Part shown: piece by piece, positions 34,801 to 44,500 of the stretch | Layout: each line of letters opens with the position of its first letter | Numbering within the stretch: position 1 is the first letter of the stretch | NCBI GenBank assembly: GCA_963082875.1 | Contig: OY720099.1 | Span: 19,263,066 to 19,327,065, forward strand | Reading direction: 5' to 3' | DNA: 64,000 bases | Source: Corella eumyota | Taxonomy: Eukaryota > Chordata > Ascidiacea > Phlebobranchia > Corellidae | Made by a program: the position numbers and the translations under genes | Notes under the pieces: model-generated | Told to the model about the DNA's origin: nothing | Databases searched by the model: none | Seen by the model: the letters and a program-made list of their open reading frames with translations, nothing else

Positions 34801-36765
34801 AACTTATATAACTAAATATTACATAACTTAATTAGGGGAAACTTACGCAAATGTTCTACAGTTACCACCATCAGTTCAAATTTCACCAAATAGAAACCAA
34901 ATACCACCAAAACGTAACATTTTTTGTTTTTAATACATTTTATTGTTTTAAAAATAAGCGATACTTTAAATAAAAATTATTATACCAACAGATCAAAATC
35001 TTTTTATTATTGGTGGTTGTAATGAAAATAAACATGTTGTTCAATATCATCTAAAGACAAAAATATGGGAGGCGCAAAAGGTAATTGCGTAGATAATTTT
35101 ATTATGGTGTTATAGGTTGAGTGCATTTTTTCTATTATAAATTTTTCTGGATGTTCTCGATGTGGAAAGATTATCTTTACAACCATATTAAATAACAACA
35201 ATTACCCTACCCAGACTTAAGTTGCCTTTAGCTGTTGCGATATCATGAAATATAATTGCTTGATATTTATGTGCTGATTAAGTGTTGGCTCAGCATGAGT
35301 TCATAGCGCCTTACTCAGGGGGGCTACAACATGCGATCAGTGTTGATCAAAAGCATTATGTTTATTTATTTACATTAACAAGTAAACTAGTAGTATTAAC
35401 TGGATTTAATGCCTTAAACAAAGTTTATTTTACATTTTAGAAACCAAGTGAATGTGGTTTGTACTCAACTGCATGTCGAACCAAAAATCATGTTTATGTG
35501 ATGGGTGGAGGGGTGACGGGAATACCCAAATCACTTAATGTTGTTGAAAGATTCGATTTAAATAAAATGAATAAAGGCTGGGAAGAAGTTACCTCTATGA
35601 TGATGCACCGACGAAAAGCTGCTAGTTCGTATATGGATGGTAAGTGAATAAACTTTTAAATATATTTAGTGCCTTAACATTAATATTATTGCCAAGATTT
35701 TCTTAGGTAATTGTGACATTTATTTTATTGGTTTAGGTAATATTTATGTTGTTGGTGGACTTGCTCATGACGCTGGCTGGCTTTCTTCTGGTGAATGTTA
35801 TGATTTAAATTTAAATAAATGGTACAGAATCCCAGACATGACTACAAAAAGACAAGATCATGCAATGTCTTGTGTGGAAAGTTAGTACCCTATTAATTAT
35901 TGTATATTGTTTACCTAAGGGTTAAACAAAAATGGGTTAAACAAATTTAAAATTGATTGAAAATCTGCCTAAAAAAATTGCTTGGATACAATATTATTGT
36001 TAAGTTATATTCTGTCACAATAAATGTTTTTTTATAATGTTAATTTATATTTACAGTAATTGAAAATATTATTTTAAACATTTTAACCATAGAACAACTC
36101 TATGTTTTTGGGGGGTGGACACCAAGAAAGTATATATCATCCATGAAAATGTTTGATCGCCGAACTAGTCATTGGCAAGATGCTTGTTCAATGTCCAGTG
36201 GGAGAACTGAACTTGCTTCTGTTGAGCTTAATGGGGAAATTTATGCAATAGGTTAATCTTTTACCTATTGTTATTTTTGCTATAAAAAAAAATCAGATTT
36301 ACTATAATTTATAATTGTGTTACTATGTCCTTTAATATTGCTAAACATTTAAAAATGCTTAATGTTTTTTTTGGTTATGTAAAATATCATAGGTGGCTCA
36401 AATGGTGACAGCTCGTTGGATACTGTTGAGATTTATCGGCCAAGGGTGAACAAATGGGTTATGGGAAGTCCATTGCTCCATGCCAGACAACATCATTGTG
36501 CCTGTGTGGTAGAAGGAAAAATCTATGTTGTTGGAGGGTAAATATTGATAACCAAAATAATATCACTTAATAAGGCTGTTTGGGTAATCGAATGTACATA
36601 AAAGTTAAACAAATTTATGTATTTAGGTGTAGTTATATTGATTATGATGATGGGAATGCTATTCCTGAAAACACAATAGAAGTGTTTGATCCAGCTGTGG
36701 GACGATGGCATATTTTTACAAAATTATCAAGGTCACGATATGGTTTTTCCATGGTTGCAATTTAA
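31806..36765 (+). CDS. BTB-BACK-Kelch protein, array copy 4
   Basis: Fourth KLHL-type paralogue, frame continuous, 660 residues, the longest. Exons: 31806-31885, 32004-32127, 32196-32349, 32893-33110, 33178-33330, 33674-33803, 33987-34037, 34281-34340, 34609-34668, 34836-34913, 34992-35080, 35441-35639, 35737-35880, 36093-36251, 36393-36537, 36627-36765. BTB (CDVRIVAG), BACK (ENCFDALNCAV) and Kelch (VYVMGGG, YVVGG, YVFGG-like) are all present. The linker has four exons, two of which (34281, 34609) arose by a 328-bp tandem duplication. The exon at 33987 has a weak donor (GTGGCA) and may be skipped; all linker exons are phase 1-1, so skipping keeps frame. In the BACK and first Kelch exons it resembles copy 1 more than copies 2 and 3, for example the shared STACRTKNHVYVMGGG. 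Substrate unknown. Confidence 0.85.
32381..32660 (-). repeat. Family A SINE
   Basis: Poly(T), TTGTATACATCTTTATCCTC, body, and reversed head ending CACCACGCAGG. Located in intron 3 of Kelch copy 4. Confidence 0.85.
33379..33626 (-). repeat. Family A SINE, head-truncated
   Basis: Tail region CCTCAATGTGGGAAGGTCG through to the reversed B box (GGGGATTGAACCC) and CTCATT, with the A-box part missing. In intron 5 of Kelch copy 4. Confidence 0.8.
34091..34725. repeat. 328-bp tandem duplication containing a linker exon
   Basis: Two adjacent units (about 34091-34417 and 34418-34725) match over almost their whole length, including intron, exon (34281-34340 and 34609-34668) and both splice sites. The two 60-base exon copies differ at only a few bases and are both open and phase 1-1. 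Confidence 0.9.
35152..35350 (-). repeat. Family A SINE, diverged and truncated
   Basis: GTTCTCGATGTGGAAAGAT, then ACCCAGACTTAAGTTGCC and GTGTTGGCTCAGCATGAG. In intron 11 of Kelch copy 4, equivalent to intron 8 of copy 1, in the same orientation as the SINEs in copies 1 and 2. Confidence 0.7.
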
Positions 36766-37258
36766 TGATTATTAAAAGAATGATCTTTATTTTTTTAAAG
36801 ACTTTATACAACTTTTGCTTCATGTATTTTAGTATAGATATTGTTGGTAAAAAACTAACCCTGCAATTTGTGTTATTTTTTAACTTTAAAATAATCTAGA
36901 ACTTAATTTTTTTTAGCCAAGGCTTTATATAACAAATGTAAAAAATCTGAAAATGTGTTAAGTTAATGATATTACTTTAATTGGATTTATAAGGTGTTTA
37001 ATATATGTTTGGTATGGCACTGCACAGCAAATAAATGTTATAGTATGCATGTACATTGGCTTAACTTGTTTAAAGGACTGACACGATGTGGATTTTGACC
37101 CTGTTAAATTCCTAATGTCATTGACAGACAAATGTTATTGCCCATATTGGTTTTTAATAAACTTTTGTTTAGCTTTAAAGAGATTAATACCAATTTATGT
37201 TGCCCTAACTTACAGTGAAAGGGGCAAAAAAGAAAAGAATTGGTAACCCAAACCACAA

Positions 37259-37592
37259 TGGCAGCGTGGTGTAGTACCGGCAGCGTGGTGTAGTACCGGC
37301 TGCGTGGTGTAGTGGTAAGAACACTTGCTACACCACACATGAAGTTGTGGGTTCAATCCCCACTGTTCTCATGCTGTAGCGCCCTTGAGTAAGGCGCTAT
37401 AAACGGTGTGAACTCCTGCTGAGCCAGCACTCAATCAGCAGCATAATTATCGGGCAATTATAATCTATATAATATCCCAAACTGCCACAGGCAACTCGAG
37501 ACTGGGTCGGAGTAACTGATGTTACTCTATGTTTAAGTCGCGCATTCGACTTTCCCACATCGAGGATAAAGATATTTACAAAAAAAAAAAAT
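37259..37592 (+). repeat. Family A SINE with triplicated head
   Basis: The only complete plus-strand copy. It starts with three tandem 19-base units of the head (GGCAGCGTGGTGTAGTACC twice, then the normal GGCTGCGTGGTGTAGTGG), then the A box, B box (GGGTTCAATCCC), body and a 13-base A tail. It lies upstream of PRPF40. Confidence 0.9.
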
Positions 37593-38100
37593 GTCACCAG
37601 TGAATTATACTTCATCTGTCTATCTAAAAAATAAGTATTTTAAAATAATTAACAACTTTTTTATTATTCTTAACTACCTAACAACAAAAATGTTTATTTA
37701 AACTGGAACAAAATTGATGTAAAATATCATGACTTGAATGTTTGTGAGTGACTTCTGTATATGAGTTACAATTCAGTTACAACTTCAATTGCGATATATG
37801 TCGTGCGCAACTACGATGTTAAGAATCAAGTGTCAGAACGTCGCTTAAAATTATGGTTGCCACTTGCTTACTGAAGACAGGGGTTAATAAACAGGTAGAC
37901 TATTAGCGTTGATCAGGCAGACAGTCTGGTTACCCTACTAGGCACTGTAAAATTAACAGATTACACATAAAATATTCACTTATTGTATGGTCAAAGAGTC
38001 ATCAATTTTACGCTTTGTGTTATCATATTATTTTGTAAAATACGATTTGAAACTTTTGGTGGATGTGTTTAAATATTGCTAAATGAGGTAAAAGTAGCAT

Positions 38101-38114
38101 TTCTTTATTAACAG
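38101..38114 (+). other. Splice acceptor in the PRPF40 leader
   Basis: A T-rich tract ending in ACAG lies 43 bases before the start codon. It is either the end of a 5' UTR intron or a spliced-leader trans-splicing acceptor, which is common in Ciona mRNAs. The sequence alone does not distinguish the two. Confidence 0.4.
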
Positions 38115-38156
38115 GTTTATGAATATTTAGACTTTTGTAATTAATATTTGTTAACT

Positions 38157-40925
38157 ATGTCTGGCCCACATGGTGCTAGGCCAGGTGCAATGAGAGGTGG
38201 TGGTCGCTTCAACTCCAACATGAACTCAAATGACGGACCAAGATTTCCAAGAATGAGGGGTCAATTTCACCCAGGAGGCCCTAGACACCAAGGAATGCGT
38301 CCACCCATGGGCTGGGGGGCTCCACCTAGAATGCCAATGGGAATGAATGGTCCTCCAATGGGTCAAGGGGGTCCACCTGGGCCCCCACCGGGTATGATGC
38401 CAGGTATGGGGATGCCGATGGGAATGCCCCCACAAATGATGGGGATGGGAGGAGGTATGCCGAATATGGGTATGGGTTCAATGGAGTCGGATAATACTCT
38501 GACATCAGCTGATGGATCAAAAACAGATTGGACCGAGCATGTTGCCCCAGATGGACGTACTTACTACTACAATGTAAAATCTAAGCAATCTAAATGGGAT
38601 AAACCAGATGAATTGAAGAATTCTGCTGAAATATTATTGTCTCAATCACCATGGAAAGAATTTAAAGCTGATTCTGGCAAATCTTATTATTACAATTCGG
38701 AAACTAAGTCTAGTGTATGGTCAATACCAAAAGAGTTGCAGGAAATTAAGGATAAAATTGAAGAAATGAAAGCTGAACAAGATGCTGCTAAGGAAGCAGA
38801 GGCAGCAGCTAAATTGGAGAATGCAGAATCCAATGTTCCTGACACTTCAAATAGTGAGAATGATCCTAATGCACTTGTTCCTCCTGGAAGCGTGCCGGCT
38901 AATCCTATAGGAACATCATCTGGAGGCCAAGGACCTAATCAAATGGGAGGTCCCATGGGTGGGATGGGGCCAATGGGAGGTCCTGGTCCTATGGGAGGTC
39001 CTGGGCCAATGGGAGGAGGGCCAATGGGAGGACCTGGACCTATGGGTGGACCTGGGCCAATGGGAATGGGCCCTGGAGGCATGCCAATGATGGATCCAAT
39101 GCAGATGATGATGCAGCAACAAATGATGATGCAAAGACAAATGGCAATGATGGCTCAACAAGGAAAGCCTAAGAAAAAGAACAAGAAAAAGGCGGCTAAA
39201 CAAGAGAAGAAGGAGGAATCAAGCTCTGAAGAAGAAAAGAGCAATGATGAAGAAAAGGAAGTTGTAGAGGAGAAAGTAACAGAAAAAAAAGTTGTTAAAA
39301 AAGAGGTAGAGAAACAACCAGAATGGACTAACAAGGAAGAAGCAAAAGCTGTGTTTAAAGATGCTTTAAGAGAAAAAGCAGTTCCTGCTGCTTCATCTTG
39401 GGAACAGGCAATGAAGTTAATTGTTTCTGACCCAAGGTATTCTGCTCTAAAAAAATTAAGTGAGAAGAAGCAAGCTTTTAATGAGTACAAAACACAGCGT
39501 GGTAAAGAAGAAAAGGAAGAGGAAAGAGTAAAAACAAAAGTAAACAAAGAAAAACTGCAAGAATTTCTGGAAACTACGCCGAAGATAACAAGTGCAACAA
39601 GTTTTCGTGCAGCTGAGAAACTCTTTGCTACCACCGAAATTTGGAGTTGTGTAAATGACCGAGATCGAAAAGAAATTTACGATGATGCGATTATTTTTCT
39701 AGCTAAGAAGGAGAAGGAAGAATCAAAAGAACTTCGACGCCACAACATGAAGCAACTTCGCAAAATTCTACTTAGTTTGGAAAAACTTAACTATCGCTCA
39801 ACTTGGTCCGAATGTCAACAAATGTTAATGGATAACGCTCTTTTTGCTGAGGATGAGGACCTCCAGAATATGAACAAGGAGGATGCTCTAATTTGCTTTG
39901 AAGAAGTGATCAAGGATTACGAAAAGGAGGACAACGAAAAGATGGAGCGTAAAAAGGTTCTTGAACGCAGGGTTTTTAGGAAAAACCGTGAACGTTTTAT
40001 CGAATTCCTAGACAGTCTTCACGATGATGGAAAATTACATTCTATGTCTATGTGGATGGAGCTGTATCCTCTAATCAGCAGCAGCTCAATTTTTAATAAA
40101 ATGCTGGGACAACCAGGCTCAACACCCTTAGATCTTTTTAAGTTTTATGTTATTGATTTAAAAGCAAGATTTCATGATGAAAAGAAAATAATACGTGATA
40201 TCTTAAAAGACCAGGGTTTTGATGTAGGTATAAAGACAACTTTTGATGCATTTGCATTAGTGGTGACTGGTGATAAGAGAGCAGCAACCCTGGATGCTGG
40301 AAATATCAAACTCGCATTTAACAGCTTTATTGAAAAAGCTGAATCTCGAGAAAAGGAAAGAATAAAGGATGAAATTCGAAAGCAGAAACGAATTGAAGGC
40401 ACTTTCCGTCACATGCTTAAACAAGCAGCTCCACCCTTAGATTTGGATAGTACATGGGAGGAGAGTAGATCTAGATTCGAAAATGAAGATGCATTTAAAG
40501 CTGTGTTAGTTGAAGCTGATCGAATTCGAATTTTCGCTGAACATTTGGAAAATCTTGAAGTTGCTGCAATTAAATCTGCCAAAGACAAGGCAGAAAAGGA
40601 GGCCAGAGAAAAGAAGAAAAAGAAGAAGAAGAAGCATTCCAGCAAACGGAGTCGCTCCTCGAATGAATCGGAATCAGAAGAAGAGCATGAAAGAGAGCGG
40701 AGCCACAAATTCAAGAAAAGAAACAGATCATTGTCTTCGGAATCAAGTATATCCGAGAGCGAACATAAATCAAAAAAGAACAAAAAGAAGTCAAAAAAAC
40801 GACACAAGTCGCCGGCAGCTGAATTCGAAAAGAAATCGAAAAAGAGTTCCCAGGATAAAAAGAAACAAAAGAAGAGAAAGGAGAAAGAGATTTCGCACAG
40901 TGAGGGAAGTGATGATGGAAATTAA
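38157..40925 (+). CDS. PRPF40: Pre-mRNA-processing factor 40 homologue, intronless coding region
   Basis: Nuclear splicing factor of 922 residues, associated in other species with U1 snRNP and bridging of the 5' splice site and branch-point proteins. The N-terminus is rich in Gly, Pro and Met. Two WW domains follow at about 122-155 ([16 protein letters not shown]) and 164-196 ([14 protein letters not shown]), then a GPMGG-type low-complexity repeat (about 262-312), an acidic/Lys region, several FF domains (from about 394 to 790) and a Lys/Arg/Ser-rich tail. ATG at 38157 is chosen because no in-frame ATG precedes it after the leader acceptor. The whole coding region is one uninterrupted frame, unlike every neighbour here and unlike vertebrate PRPF40 genes, which suggests origin by retroposition or wholesale intron loss. 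The low-complexity stretch could vary in length between alleles. PRPF40A versus PRPF40B is not decidable. Confidence 0.92.
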   Translation: MSGPHGARPGAMRGGGRFNSNMNSNDGPRFPRMRGQFHPGGPRHQGMRPPMGWGAPPRMPMGMNGPPMGQGGPPGPPPGMMPGMGMPMGMPPQMMGMGGGMPNMGMGSMESDNTLTSADGSKTDWTEHVAPDGRTYYYNVKSKQSKWDKPDELKNSAEILLSQSPWKEFKADSGKSYYYNSETKSSVWSIPKELQEIKDKIEEMKAEQDAAKEAEAAAKLENAESNVPDTSNSENDPNALVPPGSVPANPIGTSSGGQGPNQMGGPMGGMGPMGGPGPMGGPGPMGGGPMGGPGPMGGPGPMGMGPGGMPMMDPMQMMMQQQMMMQRQMAMMAQQGKPKKKNKKKAAKQEKKEESSSEEEKSNDEEKEVVEEKVTEKKVVKKEVEKQPEWTNKEEAKAVFKDALREKAVPAASSWEQAMKLIVSDPRYSALKKLSEKKQAFNEYKTQRGKEEKEEERVKTKVNKEKLQEFLETTPKITSATSFRAAEKLFATTEIWSCVNDRDRKEIYDDAIIFLAKKEKEESKELRRHNMKQLRKILLSLEKLNYRSTWSECQQMLMDNALFAEDEDLQNMNKEDALICFEEVIKDYEKEDNEKMERKKVLERRVFRKNRERFIEFLDSLHDDGKLHSMSMWMELYPLISSSSIFNKMLGQPGSTPLDLFKFYVIDLKARFHDEKKIIRDILKDQGFDVGIKTTFDAFALVVTGDKRAATLDAGNIKLAFNSFIEKAESREKERIKDEIRKQKRIEGTFRHMLKQAAPPLDLDSTWEESRSRFENEDAFKAVLVEADRIRIFAEHLENLEVAAIKSAKDKAEKEAREKKKKKKKKHSSKRSRSSNESESEEEHERERSHKFKKRNRSLSSESSISESEHKSKKNKKKSKKRHKSPAAEFEKKSKKSSQDKKKQKKRKEKEISHSEGSDDGN

Positions 40926-41555
40926 CAATTTTTATAACTTTTCAACAATCATACTTATACTGGATTATACAACTTCTAAATCGATTGTGGTTTTAAATCC
41001 TTTATTCAGTAATATCTCGACCAAACAAATTTGATTAATCAACTTATCAATTTATAACAGTATCTTAGGTTTTTTGTTTAGTAGAATTCAGTAGAAGTAA
41101 ATCAATTGCAACATTTTAACTAGTTGCCTATGCTTACTGTTGTGTATTTTGTAATAAAAAAAGTAAAACATTTCTTTAAGAATAATCCTTTTGAGTTAAA
41201 TTGATGTAATTCTTTAAGCCTTTTTATTTTCTTACTGTTTTTGTTAATATTTCCAATTTTGTTCAGTATTTCAATAAGCAACCCATCAATACTTAAAATG
41301 CCAATAATTTTGTATCCAATTTTTTTGCAGATGTAAAAAGGTCAAATTTGATAAAATGTCGTAAATACTTAATAAATTAATTACTGCTGAAAGAAACAAC
41401 ATTAAAACATTAATGGTAGTTCATTAGTCAATACATGGTAAGTACTATATAACATATAAATAACAATTGTTGAAGTAAATTATATTGTAAAAATTTGTTT
41501 TTTTTCAGTCTTGTCCGTTCCAATTACCTCAACCCATTTCTTCTTCAATATTGAA
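40926..41555. other. Short intergenic interval between PRPF40 and PDE2A
   Basis: A probable PRPF40 3' UTR with a poly(A) signal at 41153 is followed by a T-rich tract and CAG acceptor ending at 41508, 47 bases before the presumed PDE2A start. No other feature was seen. Confidence 0.6.
41153..41158 (+). terminator. Poly(A) signal of PRPF40
   Basis: AATAAA 228 bases after the stop codon, followed by an A-rich then T-rich stretch. Confidence 0.5.
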
Positions 41556-44500
41556 ATGATTTTCTTTCTTCAACTTTTTACTTTTATTTTTCAACGTCAA
41601 ATTAAACTTCAATATAACCAGCAAAGCAACAAGAAAGAATTTACTGCCAAAAACTTTGATTTACTTGTAAATTTATCTTAAAAAAATTGTTTTTTTACTT
41701 TAAATGTTCAATTACTTTTTAAGATTTAATTTCCTATTTTATTTATAATTGGATATTAGTTTTTTTTAATTTTTGTTAAATGATCAATATTTTAACTGTA
41801 TTGTATATGTTAAGTTTTTCTTTATTAGGAAGTTCTTGTTCAATTATGTGGGTCAAAAAACATCGAAGAAATTGTGAATATTTGTGCCACAGCATTCTCT
41901 TTGCTTTATCCTGACTGTGTAAGCTGTAACTCATACTAAAGTTTCAATAGCATTTGGTTATATTTAAAATGTAATTAGCAAGACGAGATGATAGATTGCC
42001 CTAAAGTCGGTATCAGGATTTTAATTATCATAATATGGTTGCAACTCTCAACTAGTATTAGATAATTTCCACAAGCACTACAAATGATTATTTTGTAGGT
42101 CTATAAATTGGACATATATACATGTTGTCCACCAAGCTCCGTTATAAATAGATTCAAAAAAACTAAAAGAAGGAGTAAATATATAATTTTATTTTAGAGT
42201 GATATTCAATGCCTTCAAACCAAAAAATATGACGATAAACAAATATGGATCAACTTTTACTCAAGTGAAGAAGTGTGTGTTAACAGACAAAGGTATAAAC
42301 TGTTATCCTAAAAAGGAGGGGTTGATTAAATTCAGAATAACCTGAAAAATAGTGTTTTATAGATGACACTAAGACTGTATTTATACAAGTTTTTTGAAAT
42401 CCAACATTTTTGTTTGCTTTTTCGTAGATTTCATGACAAAATCAACTTCCAAATTGCACAAGGAACCTTCAGTAAAACACAATATTTGGAAAATTGTAAA
42501 ACAAAAACAAACTTTAATGATGCAGGTTTCAAATTTTGAATATAAGTAGATATATGTTTAAATTTTTAAACCAAAAATTAAAATAAAGGATCCAATTAAT
42601 TCTCTTAAAGTTTGATGTATAAAAATATAATTTAGGTGTTTACCATTTTTGTTACGTTTATCTAGAAATATTTCTAAACTAATTTTAAAATTATTTTTAG
42701 TGCTTATTTATGTTGATGGATCAGTTCAAGTTCCCGACAATTCACTCCTATTTGTGGTGAGCACTCAAGTTTTTATAACAAAAGTGAACATTTAACATAA
42801 ATTTTATGATACTTATTGTTATTTAGATCTCTGGTGAAGTAAAAGCTAGCCTGGCGAATCAATCTCATGTTGTAACCATAATACAACATGTAAGTAAATA
42901 AAAACATGTGACATTAGTCTAATGGTATTGAATTTCAATATATCTATGTAGGACAATGCATTTGTCTGTCAAACCTAATTTTCACTAATTTAAGTGTATT
43001 GATTTTTATGTTAAATGTCACAGGCAAGTTCTTGCTTATCAAGAATTCCTACAAACCAAAGTGAACTTTACAGGGAAGCCTCCACACTTTTACTTTCTGG
43101 TATTTATCAATTTAATTTAAATTTTATTTTATAATTAATATTGTATCTGTATATATTATTTATTTGTTTTTGCAGAGGAACTGAGTAATGCTGCTAATGC
43201 AACTGCTATGCAAATGTACCTTAATCAGTATGTAAGTATATATAAAATTTTTGTTAATTTTTTTTAAATTCTTTAAAATTTTTGTTAATTTTTTTAATAA
43301 TTTTGATGTGATATGATTTTTTTTTTAGCTGTCAGGAAAAGTGCTTTGTGGAGATTGTTGTATTTTGTTAATCTCTAAAGAAACAAAACAAATAGTTTGC
43401 GAAGTTGTTGGAAAACGAAAACTTAACTTTGAAATATGCTGCCCAGTAATTATCAATTATTTCTAACCTTTTTTTACATTAACCTAAAGTTTATGATCCA
43501 TTATTCTCTGCATTGTTTAATTATTAAATGTAAAAACACATCTATGCCTAACTATATATATTGTTTAATTATTAAATGTAAAACACATCTATGTCTAACT
43601 ATATTTGATTTCAATATCAGCAATTAACTAAAATTAATTATGAACATTGTAGCATTAATTGTAAGTAAAAAACATCGAAACATCAACATTATCTTACAGT
43701 ATTAGTTGATTAATGTTTTAAAAATTAGTTTATAATTATAAAGTTTTACACTTTTAAATTTTGTATGTTCTAACTACCTATTAAAAATCATTTTTTTCCA
43801 TTTTGTCAAGATCTTAAAATTATTTTTTTATTTCAGATAAACACAAGTTTATTCCGAAAAGTTTGTGAAAACAAAACTTCTTGTTTTATTCATAACCCAA
43901 CCAATGTAAGTTAACTAACATACTATTTTAATAAGTTTTTTTTTTTTTTGTATATATCTTTATCCTCGATGTGGGAAAGTCGAATGCGCGACTTAAACAT
44001 AGAGTAACAACAGTTACTCCGACCCAGTCTCAAGTTGCCTGTGGCAGTTTGGGATATTACAGATTATAATTGCCCGATAGTTGTGCTACTGATTAAGTGC
44101 TGGCTCAGCAGGAGTTCATACTGTTTATAGCGCCTTACTCAAGGGCGCTACAGCATGAGGGCAGTGGGGATTGAACCCATGACCTCATGTGTGGTAAAGC
44201 AAGTGTTCTTACCACTACACCACGCTGCCGGTTACCTACAACTACTTCTTAATTTTAAACATAACATGTTTTGTTCAGGAAGAAAAATTTGAAATTGAAT
44301 CTTTGTTTGGGTTAACGGTGGAATCTATTTTATATGTTCCAGTGTTGGATAAAATTACTGGAGAAACAGTTGGAATAGTTTGCCTTTTTAACAAGAAAAA
44401 TAATTTAAAGTAAGTATAATAAATAATATTTGATATTTTTATATAAATAATATGTTAAAAGACCTAATGATGATCTAAAATACTTTTTTCAATATTACTG

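Larger units (their letters stand above)
36766..38156. other. Intergenic region between the Kelch array and PRPF40
   Basis: Contains an AATAAA at 37030 that could end copy 4, a full-length plus-strand family A SINE, and the presumed promoter and 5' leader of PRPF40. No coding exon was recognised. Confidence 0.6.

Noticed and set aside
37300-37360. tRNA gene at the head of the full-length SINE
   Set aside because: It has A and B boxes but runs into the SINE body, and the acceptor stem is not credible; it is a tRNA-derived SINE head.
39155-39634. 159-codon minus-strand frame rich in Ser and Phe
   Set aside because: Shadow of the Lys/Glu-rich PRPF40 coding strand.
40510-41034. 174-codon plus-strand frame overlapping the PRPF40 end
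   Set aside because: Out-of-frame reading of the Lys/Arg/Ser tail; PRPF40 itself explains the sequence.
43653-43660. Possible 8-base microexon in PDE2A between AG and GTAAGT
   Set aside because: Exons 43329-43445 and 43837-43905 already join in phase 0; 8 extra bases would break the frame.
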